A DNA stretch of 64,000 nt from Prevotellaceae bacterium (GTDB lineage Bacteria > Bacteroidota > Bacteroidia > Bacteroidales > Paludibacteraceae), in contig JACJXK010000011.1 in the NCBI GenBank assembly GCA_020636675.1, positions 1 to 64,000 of the forward strand, written 5' to 3'. A program made the position numbers and the translations under genes. Below, one piece after another: positions 8,182 to 17,715 of this stretch (positions within the stretch are counted from its first letter, which is position 1; the number at the start of each line of letters is the position of its first letter). Below the pieces are notes generated by a model. The model saw nothing but the letters and a program-made list of their open reading frames with translations. It made no database searches and was not told where the DNA came from.

Positions 8182-10893
8182 ATGAACAAAAAGTTATTGT
8201 TTATGATCATTGCGGTTTGGGGCTGCTTATCGCAAGTCCAGTCTGCAATCAGTACTACCCCCGTCACGAAAGATGCGACGGAAGGTGCCAAACTGTTATA
8301 TGATTTTTTATACGAAAATTTCGGAAAGAAGACCATATCCGGAGTCATGTGCGGTGATATGGACAATGGCGGCAACAGTTATAAGACGCAGGTCGACGTA
8401 TCTTACCTCTACTCCATAGACGGGAACAAATATCCGGCCTTGGTAGGTGTCGACATGATGAATGCCACCGGAGCACAATCCGACGAAAGCTGGTTCCAAC
8501 AATACACCAACAGTGGCATTTCATTGGCAAAAGAGTTGTGGAAAGACGGTGGCATTCCATCTTTCACCTGGCACTGGCGTGTCGGTAACGAAAAAGCATT
8601 CTACGCCCAAGGCGCCAACAGCAACTATACGACCTTTGATTACACAAAGGCCTTTCAAAGCGGAACAACTCAGTGGAACACATCTTCCGACGAATATAAG
8701 TTGTTGATTGCCGACATAGACCATGTTTCGGAATTGTTTTTAGACTTGCAAAAGTCCGGCGTTGCCGCCATTTGGCGACCTCTTCACGAGGCTTCCGGAG
8801 GATGGTTCTGGTGGGGCACCAAGGGGGCGGACAACTATATTGCACTTTACCGTTTGGTTTACGATCGGATGGTGAATGTAAACGGCGTCAAGAACCTTAT
8901 CTGGGTATGGAACCTGGAGAAAGACCCTCAACAGAACTACGCCTATAATGAAAAATGGTACCCTGGTGATGCATATGTGGACGTGATCGGCGTAGACCTA
9001 TACAATGGTGCCAATAACACACAGTCAAACATCAGCGCATGGAATACAATCATCAGTAAGATGGGTTCCAACCATATCATGGCACTTACGGAAAACGGAC
9101 CAATCGTTGACCCTGCAGAAGCTCAAAAGAATGGAGATATCTGGTCTTGGTGGATGCCATGGTACAACTCTTGGAGCGGAGGCTTTATAGACCAAACGAG
9201 TTCATCTCTATGGAAAAGCGCGATGAGCGACGACTTCATCATCACGCTCGACGAAATGCCTGGCTGGGGTACTTATGTGGGCGGTTCTGACGATCCGTCC
9301 GTAGCATGTGCAGAATCGGAGGCAAATGGCATCTATGAAGTGGAATGCGCAACCGACTTCAAAGCTTCAACCGTGTCCGTATCCAACAAATCGGGGACAG
9401 GAGCCCTCAACCTTGAGAACGATGATGATTATGTGACTTTGAACGTCAACCTGTCCGAGAAAGGATCTTATAAGGTTTATGTCGGATACAACTCCATTTA
9501 TGGCTATAAAGAGATTAATTGCGCCATAAACGGCATAGGAGGAACCGCCCGTTTGGGAGAATCGTCCACCGATGCGAAGGTTGACAAGATGGGCGAGGCA
9601 TTGGTTGGCACTTATAGCTTTTCGGCAGGAGAAAATACGGTTAAGCTGACTCCGAACTGGACTTGGGCGGTGGTCGATTACGTCCGCATTGAAAAGGACG
9701 ACGATGCCCCCACATACGACTTCAAGGTATCTGATGTTGACGGGTTCAAGGTCAGCGGCTCTAAATTACTGGACCATTGCAACAATGAATTCGTAATGCG
9801 CGGTGTCAGTATGGCCTATACTTGGTTTAAGAGTTCTGCTTATAATCAGTTGGAGGCTATCCATAAGTACAACGCAAATGCCGTCCGCATCGTATTGGCT
9901 GGTAGTGACGATGCTACTTCCGTCATGCAAATTGTGGAGAAATGCAAGGAATATGGAATGGTTGCCATCCTTGAAATTCACGATTGTACGGGAAGCGACA
10001 ACATTTCCGACCTATTGACTGCCGCCAACTATTTTGCTAACATGGCATCTGCCTTGAAAGGAACAGAACGGCATGTCATCATCAACATTGCGAACGAATG
10101 GCACAACTCCTCCGCAGCCACCAATTGGCGCGACGGTTATGTTCAGGCCATCCCCGTCATCAGAAATGCAGGCCTTCGCCATTGCATCATGGTCGATGCC
10201 GGCGGATATGGACAAAATGCAGCGACCATCCACACCTACGGCAAGGATGTTTTGGCGGCCGATGTGGACAACAATGTAATCTTCTCCGTCCACATGTACG
10301 GCACGGCAGGAAACACAAACAGGATAATTCCGAACATTGACGGTGTGATCAATCAAGATTTGGCACTGTGTATCGGCGAATTTGGTTGGTACCATAGCGA
10401 CGGCGACGTCGACGAAGATAAAATTCTTTCCTACTGCAAGGAAAAGAACGTAGGATGGTTGGCATGGTCTTGGGTCGGCAACGGCAGCCCGGTTCAGTAC
10501 CTTGACTTAGTGACGGACCAGTCGGCCAATCCAACGTTGGCTTCCTATACAAACGATGCACAAGCAGGAAACTCCTCTTCCGACTGGGGTAAAAAGATTA
10601 CCGACGCATGGAAGGAAGAAGCGAAAGTAGCTGTGTTTGATGAATGTGCCGCTACGGAAGTGAACGAAACAATTATGTCCAACAATAAATTTTCAGCCTT
10701 CTTGTCAGACAATTCAGACCTAAATATTGTCTTGGAGAATGATGAAGAGATTGTGATTTCTGACATTTATGGCCGTACCGTTTTCAGGAAGGAGATGTCT
10801 GCGGGAATCCATGTGATTTCTATAGACAATTGGTCCAATGGTATTTACATACTAAATGTAGATGGTTCAATTATGAAGTTCATAAAAAAGTAA
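8182..10893 (+). CDS. Secreted bifunctional beta-mannanase, GH26-CBM-GH5, with T9SS sorting domain
   Basis: This 903-residue enzyme has a signal peptide (about 1-21). A GH26 domain spans about 25-365: WRPLHEASGGWFWWG carries the acid/base Glu203 and ALTENGP the nucleophile Glu304. A beta-sandwich of CBM35/CBM6 type follows at about 384-505 (YEVECATDF, then WAVVDYVRIE). A GH5 domain at about 515-790 has NIANEWH (Glu639) and CIGEFGWYH (Glu733). Residues 835-903 form a type A T9SS sorting domain ending in GIYILNVDGSIMKFIKK. The family pair indicates attack on beta-mannan or glucomannan. Export through the Sec system and then T9SS to the surface or medium is inferred. No SusC/SusD genes are adjacent, so it is not in an obvious polysaccharide utilisation locus. 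Confidence 0.93.
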   Translation: MNKKLLFMIIAVWGCLSQVQSAISTTPVTKDATEGAKLLYDFLYENFGKKTISGVMCGDMDNGGNSYKTQVDVSYLYSIDGNKYPALVGVDMMNATGAQSDESWFQQYTNSGISLAKELWKDGGIPSFTWHWRVGNEKAFYAQGANSNYTTFDYTKAFQSGTTQWNTSSDEYKLLIADIDHVSELFLDLQKSGVAAIWRPLHEASGGWFWWGTKGADNYIALYRLVYDRMVNVNGVKNLIWVWNLEKDPQQNYAYNEKWYPGDAYVDVIGVDLYNGANNTQSNISAWNTIISKMGSNHIMALTENGPIVDPAEAQKNGDIWSWWMPWYNSWSGGFIDQTSSSLWKSAMSDDFIITLDEMPGWGTYVGGSDDPSVACAESEANGIYEVECATDFKASTVSVSNKSGTGALNLENDDDYVTLNVNLSEKGSYKVYVGYNSIYGYKEINCAINGIGGTARLGESSTDAKVDKMGEALVGTYSFSAGENTVKLTPNWTWAVVDYVRIEKDDDAPTYDFKVSDVDGFKVSGSKLLDHCNNEFVMRGVSMAYTWFKSSAYNQLEAIHKYNANAVRIVLAGSDDATSVMQIVEKCKEYGMVAILEIHDCTGSDNISDLLTAANYFANMASALKGTERHVIINIANEWHNSSAATNWRDGYVQAIPVIRNAGLRHCIMVDAGGYGQNAATIHTYGKDVLAADVDNNVIFSVHMYGTAGNTNRIIPNIDGVINQDLALCIGEFGWYHSDGDVDEDKILSYCKEKNVGWLAWSWVGNGSPVQYLDLVTDQSANPTLASYTNDAQAGNSSSDWGKKITDAWKEEAKVAVFDECAATEVNETIMSNNKFSAFLSDNSDLNIVLENDEEIVISDIYGRTVFRKEMSAGIHVISIDNWSNGIYILNVDGSIMKFIKK

Positions 10894-10903
10894 TTATGAT
10901 TAC

Positions 10904-10943
10904 AAAAAACCTTTTCTGGCAAGAGTCCAGAAAAGGTTTTTTT
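10904..10943 (+). terminator. Terminator after the mannanase gene
   Basis: AAAACCTTTTCTGG and CCAGAAAAGGTTTT form a 14-base-pair stem around CAAGAGT, followed by a T-run. It begins 11 bases after the stop codon. Confidence 0.9.
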
Positions 10944-11782
10944 ATTTTTGCAAATGGCACAACAACAGGACATCCGAACAGACAAGTATTTTGAATAAGT
11001 CCCGGTTTATCCTGCATTTATGACATCTTTATATTTACCGCGTCTCCAAGTACAACCGTTCTCTGGTGAAAAAACAAAAGTCATTTGATAAATACCACTA
11101 CATAGACAATGGATCGCGAGACCCCGTACTTATGCCTCAAAGCAACGACAATGGAAAGAATTTGGAGAACCGTGTATTCATGCAAATTAACAGAAAGAAG
11201 CAAATTTCCAACAAAATATCATATTATCAAGGAAATATCGAATGTGATTTTGGACCTATAGACACATACAGCTGTCCTTTTATCCTGCGATTTGACCTAC
11301 ACCCTTTATTTTCGTCCTTTTTAGGTGTCATTCGATTTGAAATTCGGACTTAAAAGCATCACACAGACCTCACCAGCTAAGTGTTTTTATCTTTGACGGC
11401 CATTTACACTTAAAACGTTCTCTGCCTGAATACGCATCGAAATAGAAGTGCAAGGATAAAGAATGAACGGATCTGTGTTGAATCGTGTGGGTAACTTAAT
11501 AAAAACGGTTAACTTTGGAATATTATGATAGACGAGGAAGCCGGAATAGAGCAAGACGGAAAACAAATCCATATTGTCCCGGCATGGAAATGGATGTTGC
11601 AGGATTCGCCCGAACGCTGATTGAACCCTTTCTCCTTTGCTTCAGAATTGCGGAATTGGATTTCTTATCGGATCTAGGTCATCAGAACAAAAAAGGCAAC
11701 GTTCCGTCAAAATAGCCCATCTTCCTGAAAGATGTCTCGACAAGAATCTTAAAACACAAATACCTCACCTTCTTTCATCAAC
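10944..11782. other. Long intergenic region without a supported gene
   Basis: Over 800 bases lie between two terminators. Two promoter-like TAnnTTTG strings occur on the plus strand (TATCTTTG near 11387 and TAACTTTG near 11509). The second is followed at 11525 by a 31-codon frame (MIDEEAGIEQDGKQIHIVPA, ending in PER). After its stop no frame continues convincingly. It may be a gene fragment; I do not recognise it. Confidence 0.35.
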
Positions 11783-11821
11783 GGAGGAAGCCCAATATGA
11801 TGGACATATTGGGCTTCCTCC
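11783..11821. terminator. Strong hairpin terminator, probably bidirectional
   Basis: GGAGGAAGCCCAATATG at 11783-11799 pairs perfectly with CATATTGGGCTTCCTCC at 11805-11821 around a 5-base loop. It lies 30 bases past the end of the minus-strand gene at 11851. T-rich sequence follows on the plus strand. Confidence 0.8.
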
Positions 11822-11850
11822 ATTTTTAATCGTCTTCTACACAAAGAGTT

Positions 11851-12315
11851 CTACTGTTTCCTATTAAAATAATATTGAAGGGACAAGCTCTTGACCAATG
11901 ACTGAACTTCCTTATTTTTTGGAGCATATTCAGACTGCATGAACCTATTTTTATCCAATTCCAGCATCAGAGAGTCTGATTTCAGTTCGAAATCAAGGAT
12001 ATAAACCTTACCATCACCAAGATTGACAATAAGTTTATTACCCGAAATCTTATAATGCCACACGGATTCCTTGCCGTTCTGTTTCTTTGTCATCTCCGCA
12101 TCGGAAAAGGCATATTCAAAGATTTCCTTTTCCCTCACCGTATCCCGTTGCAAATAAGAGAAACAGCTATCCAGATAGTGCTGTTTGGAAGGATCCGAGG
12201 AGAGCACTTTACAACTCACCTTACAGATTTCCCAATCGGATGAGGCCAAATCATTCTTTTCTGCGAAAGCAGACAGACTGACCAACATGGACATCAAAAC
12301 AAAAAAAGTGCGCAT
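11851..12315 (-). CDS. Small secreted protein, lipocalin-like, function unknown
   Basis: A 154-residue protein with a clear signal peptide (MRTFFVLMSMLVSLSAFAEK, cleavage after Ala18). The mature part alternates polar and hydrophobic residues in short strands, for example WHYKISGNKLIVNL and VYILDFELKSDSLMLEL. This is the pattern of the lipocalin-like stress or copper-response proteins common in Bacteroidota. I do not recognise a specific family. It stands alone, ending at a strong terminator and starting 87 bases after the GH57 stop. Confidence 0.6.
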   Translation of the reverse strand: MRTFFVLMSMLVSLSAFAEKNDLASSDWEICKVSCKVLSSDPSKQHYLDSCFSYLQRDTVREKEIFEYAFSDAEMTKKQNGKESVWHYKISGNKLIVNLGDGKVYILDFELKSDSLMLELDKNRFMQSEYAPKNKEVQSLVKSLSLQYYFNRKQ

Positions 12316-12402
12316 TTGATTATTATTTTACCATTTTATAATGACACGGGATAGGATCCTTCCTCTTGCCATATAGGCAACGAGGAGTCCTCCATACAAG
12401 AA

Positions 12403-13755
12403 TCAAACCATCTCCTTTCTCTTCTTACCTGTCTTGACCGGAGCAGCAGCCACGGACGACTTCAACTCCTTCATCAGTTTCTGGTTTTCCTTCGTCAACT
12501 TATTGATCAACTCCTCCTGAGCATTGATGGTCAATGTCAGAGAGTTCAGCTCCTCGTTATCCACATTCTCCGGGAATTTGGAATTGACACGGTCGATGAA
12601 ATCGCTCAATATATTCATATAGTTCATGAACGCCTCATATGGCGAGTCGTACGGACTATAATGGCTATGGACAGCACCATCCGAGAAATGTTTTGTACTC
12701 ATATAGTAGAGATGGTCGCTCGTCTGAAGATAGTACCAATCCTGCATAAGCCTACGGTCTTTGGACATACGGACACGCTCGCCAATACCATTCAATTTAT
12801 TGAACGTCTCCTTCTGAAGTTCATTGCCTAACCAGGCAGAAAGGTCACGCTCCTCATCCGCCCAAGAGATAGGATAAGGCACATTGATGCTGTCAATCGG
12901 CTTCTGGCGGTCAAAGATTTCAGAAGGCGTGGCAAAAGTAATGTTGCGTTGTGCAGCAAAAGAAGGCAAAGCCTTCAAGAAATCGAATATTCCGGTGTTT
13001 GCGCCCTGCATTTCACCGAATGTCTCATAATTCATGAACAGATTGACGACATTCTCCTCCTTCGGAGTCGCAGCAACCCAGTCCATATATTTGTCGGCCG
13101 TAAGAGGGAACTGATCCCAGCCCCAATCCGAGAAACGGAAAGTTATATCATCACTCAGTTTGAAATTTTTGAGCAACAGTTTGAGTCTTGGATTGTTGGC
13201 GCAGCAATAGACATAATTAGGACTCTTCCATCCCAACACATGCTTAGCACCCTCCGACAACATACCCTTAAAGCCCATATTCACCACACGCTCTCCGATT
13301 TCATCCGAATAGATGAGCTCCGTATTTCTAAACACGGTAGGTTTGACACCAAACAAGCTCTGTATCTTTTTGGAATGCTCCTTCACCTGAAGTTCGAACT
13401 CATCGCCCTCCCAAAGGGAAGCCAACGAATGTGCGTAGGTCTCCGCCAAAAATTCCACACAGCCCGTCTTCGCCAACTCACGAAAACTATCCACCACTTC
13501 CGGAACATACAGTTCCAACTGCTCCAAGGCGACACCCGATATGGAGTAGGCCACCTTGAACGCACCATTAGTATCCTTTATCATCTGAAGGATAAGCCGG
13601 TTAGCCGGAAGATAACAATGCTCAGCCACACGTCTGATGATCTCCTCGTTATTGTAGTCATCATAATAATAATGGTCACTACCTATATCGAAAAAGCGAT
13701 ACCTTCTCAAACGGAAAGGCTGATGTACCTGAAAATAGAAACAAACTGACTTCAT
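12403..13755 (-). CDS. GH57 family glycoside hydrolase (alpha-amylase-like), glycogen cluster
   Basis: A 450-residue GH57 protein. It starts with YFQVHQPFRLRRYRFFDIG, the family's first conserved region. FRNTELIYSDEIGERV carries the expected nucleophile Glu, and FSDWGWDQFPLTADKY and MNYETFGEMQG supply the other catalytic regions. The C-terminus (about 395-450) is a predicted coiled coil with a Lys-rich tail. It is the third gene of a minus-strand cluster with a GT4 synthase and a debranching enzyme. In Bacteroidota this trio is linked to glycogen metabolism. Its exact bond specificity is not known from sequence. Confidence 0.9.
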   Translation of the reverse strand: MKSVCFYFQVHQPFRLRRYRFFDIGSDHYYYDDYNNEEIIRRVAEHCYLPANRLILQMIKDTNGAFKVAYSISGVALEQLELYVPEVVDSFRELAKTGCVEFLAETYAHSLASLWEGDEFELQVKEHSKKIQSLFGVKPTVFRNTELIYSDEIGERVVNMGFKGMLSEGAKHVLGWKSPNYVYCCANNPRLKLLLKNFKLSDDITFRFSDWGWDQFPLTADKYMDWVAATPKEENVVNLFMNYETFGEMQGANTGIFDFLKALPSFAAQRNITFATPSEIFDRQKPIDSINVPYPISWADEERDLSAWLGNELQKETFNKLNGIGERVRMSKDRRLMQDWYYLQTSDHLYYMSTKHFSDGAVHSHYSPYDSPYEAFMNYMNILSDFIDRVNSKFPENVDNEELNSLTLTINAQEELINKLTKENQKLMKELKSSVAAAPVKTGKKRKEMV

Positions 13756-13792
13756 TATCTAAACTTAACGATTAAAACTCTACAATAAAAAA

Positions 13793-15061
13793 TCAACGAT
13801 GCAACACCATGTCATACACCTTGCGGACCTTTAGGGCCGCATACTCCCACTTTATCTCATCCACCTCATCTTTCCCTTCCGTCTTCAAAAAATCGGACAT
13901 GGCCGGATAGGTGATGATGGAATAGATGGCATCCGCCATCGCATCAATATCCCAATAATCCACTTTTATGGCATTGTTCAAGATTTCCGCACACCCCGAC
14001 TGCTTGGAGATGATTGTCGGCACACCTACCTGCATGGCCTCCAACGGAGAGATTCCAAACGGCTCGGACACCGACGGCATGATGTACACGTCGCTCGACT
14101 TAAGCATCTCATAAACTTCCTTTCCCTTCAGAAAACCCGTGAAGTGGAACTTGTCAGATATATTACGATAGGCCGCATGGCGTATCATCTTGTCCATCAT
14201 ATCGCCACTACCAGCCATCACAAAACGCACGTTATTAGTACGTTGCAGCACCCGATAGGCAGCCTCCACAAAATATTCAGGGCCCTTCTGCATGGTTATA
14301 CGGCCAAGAAAAGTCACCACTTTATCTTTTGTTCCACGTTTTGGTTGGATAGCCTCTATCTCTTTACTGATAGGCTCCACGGCATTGTGCACCGTCGTCA
14401 CCTTGGCCGGATCGATGTTATAACGATAAATGACAGTATCCCTTGTCAAATTGCTCACCGTAATGATATGGTCGGCCTCATCCATTCCCCGCTTCTCTAT
14501 TTCATATACAGCAGGATTCACATTGCCACGGCTACGGTCGAAGTCGGTGGCATGGACATGGATAACTAGCGGCTTGCCCGTCACATGCTTGGCATGGATG
14601 CCGGCCGGATAGGTCAACCAATCATGAGAATGGATGATGTCAAAATCCAACGCCCGGCACACCACACCGGCCACCGCGTCGTAGTTATGGATTTCCTCGA
14701 ACAGATTGTTCGGATAACGGCCGGAAAACTCAACAGAACCGATGCCGTTGGTTCCTATCTTCGAATTATCCTCGCGGATACAGTCACGGTAATGATAATA
14801 CTCATCCGTAGAAAGACGACCGTTCAACTCCGAATTCAAATAATTCCACTCCGGATCTTTCCAGACAATAGGGACCTTATTGGCACTCACAATCTTCAAG
14901 AAGCTCTGGTCTTCATCGCCCCACGGTTTTGGCAACATGAACGTTATGTCCATGTCGTTCTGCAAAGACATACCTTTGGTAAGTCCGTAACTTGCAGTTC
15001 CAAGACCACCCAATATATGGGGAGGAAATTCCCAACCAAACATCAAAGCCTTCATAAACAA
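13793..15061 (-). CDS. GT4 glycosyltransferase (glycogen synthase type)
   Basis: A 422-residue retaining glycosyltransferase with two Rossmann domains. The N-terminal domain begins FGWEFPPHILGGLGTASYGL, including the glycine loop that holds the nucleotide sugar, and has IHSHDWLTYPAG. The C-terminal domain carries TFLGRITMQKGPEYFVEA and SVSEPFGISPLEAMQVGVP, which contains the E-x7-E motif. It lies between the GH57 and debranching genes with 37- and 23-base gaps. That context supports alpha-1,4-glucan synthesis from a nucleotide glucose; other sugar acceptors remain possible. Confidence 0.88.
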   Translation of the reverse strand: MFMKALMFGWEFPPHILGGLGTASYGLTKGMSLQNDMDITFMLPKPWGDEDQSFLKIVSANKVPIVWKDPEWNYLNSELNGRLSTDEYYHYRDCIREDNSKIGTNGIGSVEFSGRYPNNLFEEIHNYDAVAGVVCRALDFDIIHSHDWLTYPAGIHAKHVTGKPLVIHVHATDFDRSRGNVNPAVYEIEKRGMDEADHIITVSNLTRDTVIYRYNIDPAKVTTVHNAVEPISKEIEAIQPKRGTKDKVVTFLGRITMQKGPEYFVEAAYRVLQRTNNVRFVMAGSGDMMDKMIRHAAYRNISDKFHFTGFLKGKEVYEMLKSSDVYIMPSVSEPFGISPLEAMQVGVPTIISKQSGCAEILNNAIKVDYWDIDAMADAIYSIITYPAMSDFLKTEGKDEVDEIKWEYAALKVRKVYDMVLHR

Positions 15062-15084
15062 AATAAATTAAAAAGATGAAAGGA

Positions 15085-17025
15085 TCACGCCTTGAAATTC
15101 TTCAACACTTTCAAGATCCTCAATATTTCGGCCACATTCATGGCAAACGAGATGCCGCCTCTTCCCTTAAACGGAGGGTTGGCATCATACATTTCGGAGA
15201 GGGAACCGATACAGTTCAAATACATCTCCTCCTCAAATCCAATCAGCGAACGCTCGGCAAACGAGACGCCGCTATGCTTATATATTCTCAAGTAAGCCTC
15301 AATGTAAGCGCCCATCAGCCAAGGCCAAACCGCACCTTGGAACGAGGAGAAATCCCTGTCCGCCTGCGAACCCTCACACGTGCCGTGATAGTTTGGACTC
15401 TTCGGGCTCAACGACCTCACACCCTTCGGGGTAAGAAGCTCCTTCGTAGTAATATCCAGAATCGACTTCTTCTGTTTGTTGTCCAATGGCGAATAAGCCA
15501 AAGAAACCGCAAAAATCATATTCGGACGAACCGACTGCTCCCGATAAGATTCAGACACAAAATCGTAAAGATAAACGCCGTTCCAAAAGACGGAAGAGAA
15601 GCTCTCCTTGGCCTTCTCTGCTAAGGCAGAAAGGTTGTCGGACAGATATGCTTCCCCAAACTTGCCCGCCAACTCGGAGGTAAATCGAAGAGCATTATAC
15701 CAAAGGGCATTTATCTCCACCACATAACCACTGCGTGGAGTGATTGGCTTCCCGTTGAAAGTCGAGTTCATCCAAGTCACAGCCCTATCCCAACCATTCA
15801 CATAAAGAAGTCCGTTCTCGTGAAGGAAAAGATTAGGATGACGTTGTTTGACAACGAAATCAACAATATCTTTCAGAAGAGAACCATACATCTCCCACAT
15901 CTGTTCAACGCCAGCCTCTTTCGAATATTCCTGTAACGCCCAAACCACCCATAGCAACACATCCGGATCGTCAATCTCCAGCACATCGCGTTCTATCGGC
16001 TCTCCGTTCATGAAATGATAGATGGCGGGAGTCATCGTCTTCATAATCTTCTCGAAACCTGTCAGGTCATCAAATGCCAACGAAACGCCCGGCAGCGAGA
16101 CAAACATATCCCTAGCCCGGCACTTGAACCATGGATAACCGGCCAACAGATACAGTTCCTCCGGATTCTTCCGGTTAAAGAACTGCTGCGCCGAGTTCTT
16201 CAAACAATTGAAGAAACTGGAACGGGAGGTCCGTTTGGAAATTTCTTCCCGATAGATGCCATCCAAAGCATCCACGTCCACCTCGCTGATGCCAGCAGAG
16301 AAGATAATGGATTCTCCTTTCTTTATTGGCAACTCAAAATAGCCGGGAACGAAAAGATCCTCCTTATAGGCATAACCGCGTTCCTGCTCTTTCGGATACT
16401 CTATGCCTTTGTTCCATGAGGGGCAAGAGACAAACTCCGCCTCCTTATTAAATTGCATGTACAGATCCGGATATCCGGGATACATACGCATCGACACTCC
16501 ATACTCCACCTCCTTATAGGTAGTATTGGCATTGTAATTTTCGGAACACAATGAGTTTACGCTACGGAATGCCAAAAACGGACGAAACCGAAGCGTCGTC
16601 TCCGAATGCGCATCAATCAATGTATACTTGATTAGAATTCTATTCTCGTACGAGATGAAGATCTTCTCTTTCGCCAAAAGCACGCCACCCACCCTATAAA
16701 TGCAATAAGGGACGACGTCACAGTTGAACTCTCGCATATATTTATGCCCTTTCGGCGAATAGTTGTCACCCGCATATTTGTGGATGCCGAGATTAAACTC
16801 AGCCCCATGCTGAACTACCGTTTCGTCAAAAGAAGAAAGCAACACATGATTGTCATCATCCAAACTCTTAATCGGAATGGTCAACAGTCCATGATACTTT
16901 CTTGTATTACATCCTATTATCGTAGTACAATGATAAGCCCCCGACTTATTAGTACGCAACATCTCCTTCGTGAGCGACTCTTCTAGGTTGGAGAGCAGAG
17001 ACTTATCAAAATTCAGATAACCCAT
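15085..17025 (-). CDS. Glycogen debranching enzyme (amylo-alpha-1,6-glucosidase)
   Basis: A 646-residue bacterial glycogen debranching enzyme. The N-terminal domain includes SGAYHCTTIIGCNTRKYHGL, the typical start of this family in Bacteroidota. The C-terminal (alpha/alpha)6 barrel contains AGYPWFKCRARDMFVSLPG near residue 295, DDPDVLLWVVWALQEY near 350, GWDRAVTWMNSTFNGKPITP near 415 and ALWYNALRF. It removes alpha-1,6 branches from glycogen in the cytoplasm. It is the first gene of the glycogen cluster; no clean TAnnTTTG promoter was seen in the region upstream. Confidence 0.92.
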   Translation of the reverse strand: MGYLNFDKSLLSNLEESLTKEMLRTNKSGAYHCTTIIGCNTRKYHGLLTIPIKSLDDDNHVLLSSFDETVVQHGAEFNLGIHKYAGDNYSPKGHKYMREFNCDVVPYCIYRVGGVLLAKEKIFISYENRILIKYTLIDAHSETTLRFRPFLAFRSVNSLCSENYNANTTYKEVEYGVSMRMYPGYPDLYMQFNKEAEFVSCPSWNKGIEYPKEQERGYAYKEDLFVPGYFELPIKKGESIIFSAGISEVDVDALDGIYREEISKRTSRSSFFNCLKNSAQQFFNRKNPEELYLLAGYPWFKCRARDMFVSLPGVSLAFDDLTGFEKIMKTMTPAIYHFMNGEPIERDVLEIDDPDVLLWVVWALQEYSKEAGVEQMWEMYGSLLKDIVDFVVKQRHPNLFLHENGLLYVNGWDRAVTWMNSTFNGKPITPRSGYVVEINALWYNALRFTSELAGKFGEAYLSDNLSALAEKAKESFSSVFWNGVYLYDFVSESYREQSVRPNMIFAVSLAYSPLDNKQKKSILDITTKELLTPKGVRSLSPKSPNYHGTCEGSQADRDFSSFQGAVWPWLMGAYIEAYLRIYKHSGVSFAERSLIGFEEEMYLNCIGSLSEMYDANPPFKGRGGISFAMNVAEILRILKVLKNFKA

Positions 17026-17469
17026 ATATCTTACGCAATTTTAATTATAACGGGAACTCCACTTTAATTTCAGTTCGCTTTTTCGCATACAACGGCCATG
17101 AAAGAAGACAATGTCATAAGCTCAAATAAGCATCCGGTTTTCATCAGAACAAAAGAAAAACCGTCTCTATTCATAGCGTCAAATGGCAGTTCCTTTTAAC
17201 AATCATAAAAGTACATATTAAAAGCAAAACACACAAAAAAAAGCGAACTTTTTCAAGACACAGAAGGCACAAGTGGGATAAAATCCGAAACTCGGCCTTT
17301 TCTTAATCAAATAACAAGAGAAATGTACAGTTGTTTTTAATTTCGGAGGAAATAATTACGTAATCGCAAAAACAAGGTTTCTCTTTGGATTAAGAATTCG
17401 TAAAAAAACAACTCGGTGCGGTTCAACTCATCTTGTCAATGTGAGTGATTCTCAACCATAGCATGGACA
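17026..17469. other. Intergenic region upstream of the debranching enzyme
   Basis: An AT-rich stretch of about 440 bases with many A-runs. I see no gene, no TAnnTTTG element on the minus strand and no strong hairpin. It must hold the leader and promoter of the glycogen cluster unless that promoter is of another type. Confidence 0.4.
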
Positions 17470-17715
17470 AAAAAAGCATCTCATGGGTTTTCGGGCGGGA
17501 TTTATAGGACAATGCAGAACTTTTTGAAGACGCATCCCCATCAGCAGGCAGACACTCGCCTTTGGCCTCGGAGACGAAGAGGTGTGTGCCGCAACGCAAA
17601 GAATCCTTTTTTATACGAGGTATAAAGAAACAAAAAAAGTTTTAGCGAAGAATCGTACTACACAGCCCAAATAACTATGGCATTTCATCAAAACAGGCAC
17701 AGGTCCATTTTTAAC
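17470..17715 (+). repeat. Dispersed fold-back repeat, copy B
   Basis: Shared blocks include ACACTCGCCTTTGGCC at about 17549, GGTGTGTGCCGCAACG, AAAAAAAGTTTTAGCG, GGCATTTCATCAAAA and a 3' end resembling TTAACGGTTACTTAA. It is more diverged than copies A and D. Its last bases reach the 3' end of the alpha/beta hydrolase gene. Boundaries are approximate. Confidence 0.6.

Noticed and set aside
11066..11353. 95-codon plus-strand frame in the gap after the mannanase
   Set aside because: No family resemblance or promoter at a suitable distance, and irregular composition. Judged chance.
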